The notes under the pieces: generated by a model
The model's input: the letters and a program-made list of their open reading frames with translations, nothing else
What the model was told of the DNA's origin: nothing
Databases searched by the model: none
In this document: one piece after another, positions 61,137-64,000 of the stretch
Layout: every line of letters starts with the position of its first letter
Numbering within the stretch: position 1 is the first letter of the stretch
Position numbers and translations under genes: made by a program
NCBI GenBank assembly: GCA_947471745.1
Contig: CANJKZ010000463.1
Location: forward strand, 258,001 to 322,000
Length of the DNA: 64,000 nt
DNA from: Closterium sp. Naga37s-1
Taxonomy: Eukaryota; Streptophyta; Zygnematophyceae; Desmidiales; Closteriaceae
Reading direction: 5' to 3'

Positions 61137-64000
61137 GAGTGTCTGGAAGTGCTGTGTCTGGGGGTGCTGAGCCTGGGCGTGTGGAGCCTGAGGGTACTGC
61201 GTCTGGAGGTGCTGAGCCTTCGCGTGCTGAGTCTGGCGGTGCTCTAGGGGTCCCGTCGCGGCGGGAGCCCCTCTCTCCACAGCAGCTTTGTGAGTGGTAC
61301 TCTCGGCGCTGTCAAGGTGCTGCTGGTACTGGAGGTGCTGCTAGGGCTGCTGGTGGTGCTACTGGTGCTGGAGCTGCTGCTGGAGGTGCTGCTGGTGCTG
61401 GAGGTGCTGCTAGGGCTGCTGGTGGTGCTGCTGGTGCTGCTGGAGCTGCTTGCGGTGCTGCTGCTGCTGGAGGTGCTGGTGCTGCTGGCGCTGCTGGAGG
61501 TGCTCCTGGTGCTGGAGGTGTTGCTGGTGCTGGAGCTACTGCTGGAGCTGCTGGAGGTGCTGGTACTGCTGGAGCTGCTGGAGGCGCTGCTGGTGCTGGA
61601 GGTGCTGCTTGGGCTGCTGGTGGTGCTGCTGGTGCTGGAGCTGCTGCTGGAGGTGCTGCTGGTGCTGGAGGTTCTGGTGCTGCTGGAGCTGCTGGAGGTG
61701 CTCCTGGTGCTGGAGGTGTTACTGGTGCTGGAGCTGCTGCTGGAGCTGCTGGAGGTACTGGTGCTGCTGGAGCTGCTGGAGGTGCTGCTGGTGCTGGAGG
61801 TGCTGTTGGAGCTGCTGGTGGTGCTACTGGTGCTGGAGGAGCTGCTGGTGCAGGAGCTCATGGAGCTGCTGGAGGTGCTGCGCGGCCGCGGCCGTACTAC
61901 GTTCCTCTACTTCAGCAGGTTCTTGGTTTCTTGCCTTCTCCTGGTCCTCCTCCTCCTTTCCTGAGCCCACCGCCTGTCCAGTCCCAGTTGCAGTTACAGC
62001 CGGCCTCTCCACTACCTGGTCCTTCTCCCTACTCTGGACCGACTAGAGGTCTTACGGAGCGTCGTGAGCCTGAGTCGCGTCCTGTTTCGCCTGAGTCTCG
62101 TTCTGAGTCGCCTGTCCGTACTGTTCGTGCTGGTCGTGTTTCGCGTCCGCGTCCTCCTCCTGTCCTTGGCACTCACTCTATGACTCTGCGTCCTTCCACT
62201 GCTCCACAGCGTGTCCCTCTGCCGTCTCCTCCTACGTCCTCTCTTCCTGTCGGTCCGGACCCGGAGTCTGACTCCCTTCGTGCTGCTAGTCCGGCGGTCA
62301 CGCGCTTTCTGGCCACTGCTGTCACTGACCCTTTATTTGAGTCCACTGCTACGTCTGCTCTTGTTACTGAGCTCGTTGACTTTGCTGCAGCCTGTCGCCT
62401 AGACTACGCCACTAGTCTTGTTGCTGAGTCTGCGTCTGCGTCTGTCTGTCCTCCGTCCGTCGAGGGTGAGTGTGCTCTTGGCACGGACGTCCTTGAGGAC
62501 AGGCAGGAGGACTTTGAGTGCTTTGCCGCTGCTTCACCTCATCTCGTGTCCATGCTGCTTGCCCCTGAGGGAGACCCGGATGCACTAGACATCCCGACCC
62601 CGCGCTCTTACGCAGAGGCGATAGAGGGTCCCTACTCCTCTCAGTGGCAGCCAGCCATGGACGCCGAGATGGCTTCCTGGAAGTCCACAGGCACCTACGT
62701 AGACGAGGTTCCCCCACCTGGGGCGAACATCGTCAGTGGCATGTGGATCTTCAGGGTGAAGCGGCCGCCGGGTTCTCCGCCTGTCTTCAAGGCGCGTTAC
62801 GTTGCACGTGGCTTCAGTCAGCAACAGGGAGTTGACTTCTTTCAGACCTTCTCTCCTACCCTGAAGATGACCACTCTTCGGACACTGCTGCACGTTGCTG
62901 CTCAGCGTGACTACGAGCTCCACTTGCTTGACTTCAGCACAGCCTTCCTACAGGGCAGCCTGCACGAGGAGATCTGGCTGCGCCGCCCACCTGGCTTCAC
63001 TGGGTCGTTTCCAGCTGGTACCCAGTGGAGCCTTCGGCGGCCAGTCTACGGCCTTCGTCAGGCACCCCGTGAGTGGCACGACACACTCAGTAGGACTCTT
63101 GCTGCTCTTGGTTTTGCTCCGTCCACTTCTGACCCTTCTCTGTTTTTACGCACTGACACTACTCTGCCGCCGTTCTACGTTCTCGTGTACATAGACGACC
63201 TCGTCTTTGCTACTGCTGACACAGAGGCACTCGCCCACGTGAAGTCCGAGCTGCAGAAGAGACACACGTGCACAGACCTGGGTGAGCTGACAAGCTATCT
63301 TGGCTTGCGGATCACCCGGGACAGAGCACAGCGCACCATTACCTTGACTCAGTCACACATGGTGCAGCAGGTCCTTCAGCGCTTCGGCTTCACGTACTCC
63401 TCGCCACAGTCCACTCCTCTGCGTACCGGTCACTCGCTCTCAGCTCCACCTTCGGACGAGTCCGTAGAGCCGAGTGGCCCGTATCCAGAGCTTGTGGGCT
63501 GCCTCATGTACCTGATGACTTGCACACGACCTGACCTCGCATACCCTCTCAGCCTTCTGGCTCGCTACGTGGCTCCCGGCAGGCACCGAAAGGTGCACTG
63601 GGATGCTGCGAAGAGGGTGTTGTGATACTTGTGCAGTACATCGGGCATGGGGCTCGTGCTTGGAGGACGGGCTTGAGTTGTCCTCACTGGTCACGCTGAC
63701 GCCTCCTGGGTTGACGACTTGGCTACGCAGCGGTCGTCACAGGGTTACACCTTCAGTCTTGGCTCCGGTTCTGTCTCTTGGGAATCTACCCGCTCTTCTT
63801 CTGTTCTCAGCTCCAGTTGTGAGGCTGAGATCTACGCTGGGGCCATGGCTGCACAGGAGCTACGCCGGCTCACCTACCTGCTGACCGACTTGGGAGAGGC
63901 GCCTCGTTCTCCTCCAGTTCTGTACGTAGACAACAAGGCCATGATTGCCTTGTGTCAGGAGCACAGACTGGAGCACAGAACGAAGCACATTGCTCTGCGC
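61137..64000 (+). pseudogene. Copia-7 linker, RT and RNase H (3' end cut by window)
   Basis: Back in the gag frame. After an SGGAEPSRAESGGA stretch comes about 190 residues of Ala/Gly repeats (61310-61890), then a Pro/Ser-rich region. RT: DFECFAAASPHLVSML, SGMWIFRVKRPPGSPP, LLDFSTAFLQGSLHEEI, YIDDLVFATADTEAL (YIDD instead of YVDD), LVGCLMYLMTCTRPDLAY. TGA at 63623 and a second TGA about 50 bases on interrupt the start of RNase H (GHADASWVDDLATQRSS, CEAEIYAGAMAAQE, VDNKAMIALCQE), which runs past the window end. Confidence 0.9.
61300..61885 (+). repeat. GCTGSTGGWGCTGG-type trinucleotide-based repeat in Copia-7
   Basis: About 0.58 kb of GCTGCTGGTGCTGGAGGTGC units encoding AAGGAAGAGGA-like residues. 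It lies between integrase and RT, where Copia-1 and -6 have GGAEPGGAGSEGA-type repeats. Open in all three forward frames and one reverse frame, giving spurious Leu-, Trp/Cys- and Ser/Thr-rich ORFs. Confidence 0.9.

Larger units (their letters stand above)
57068..64000 (+). mobile_element. Copia-7: family-1 copia element, 3' end outside window
   Basis: 5' LTR 57068-57197, PBS, hairpin and GGGCCCACC, 0.9-kb leader array, gag, protease, integrase, long Ala/Gly linker, RT and most of RNase H, running off at 64000. The candidate left target duplication GCAAG (57063-57067) cannot be checked. Broken by two frame changes at C-runs and several stops. Confidence 0.92.

Overview
Organism and overall character. 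This is eukaryotic nuclear DNA from the green lineage. The evidence is a nine-exon gene for the 26S proteasome ATPase RPT5 whose protein is plant-like from end to end, spliceosomal GT-AG introns, and Ty1/copia and Ty3/gypsy retrotransposons with plant-type tRNA-iMet primer sites. A streptophyte alga (for example a zygnematophyte) is my best inference; no marker in the window settles genus or species. Most of the 64 kb is retrotransposon sequence. Host sequence survives as two islands (about 17.8-27.7 kb and 53.0-57.0 kb).

Layout. 1-454: 3' end of a copia element (Copia-0). 455-682 plus 9188-10806: a minus-strand gypsy element cut by Copia-0 and by the complete 8.5-kb Copia-1 (683-9187, TSD AACAG). 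10807-17767: minus-strand Copia-2, lacking its 3' LTR. 17987-25147: RPT5 (minus), whose introns hold about two dozen partial exon copies. 25623-26977: an unrecognised three-exon, Cys-rich, single-pass membrane protein (minus). 27688-33933: Copia-3, a different copia lineage, nearly intact (TSD CAAGC). 34027-52982: minus-strand Copia-4, a relative of Copia-3 (TSD AGTGT), shattered by later arrivals: non-autonomous N1 (35745-37330, TSD CGATG), a 5' fragment Copia-5 (41651-42795), and Copia-6 (43134-52938, TSD GTAAG). Copia-6 itself contains non-autonomous N2 (46500-48041, TSD GGGAG). 53502-54506: a secreted, alanine-rich, sequon-rich coiled-coil protein (minus). 55624-57061: a broken gag/ORF1-like reading frame. 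57068-64000: Copia-7, running off the window.

How the parts relate. Copia-0, -1, -2, -5, -6 and -7 form one family: short LTRs (130-169 bp), a G/C-rich tandem-repeat leader before gag, a poly-glycine gag with an unusual Cys/His motif, and a low-complexity integrase-RT linker. Seven elements, including N1 and N2, carry GGGCCCACC 40-45 nt after the start of the primer-binding site. In five of them a short hairpin of differing sequence lies between the two. This looks like a shared RNA packaging or dimerisation signal through which the non-autonomous elements could be mobilised. Copia-3 and Copia-4 form a second lineage with a canonical zinc knuckle (first Cys lost in Copia-4), a DSC/DSY protease motif instead of DSG, and tryptophan-glycine motifs between protease and integrase resembling Argonaute hooks.

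The most unusual non-transposon feature is RPT5. An intact 427-codon gene can be spliced together, but most introns contain tandem copies of the adjacent exon end, usually with its splice junction, lying outward from the real exon border.
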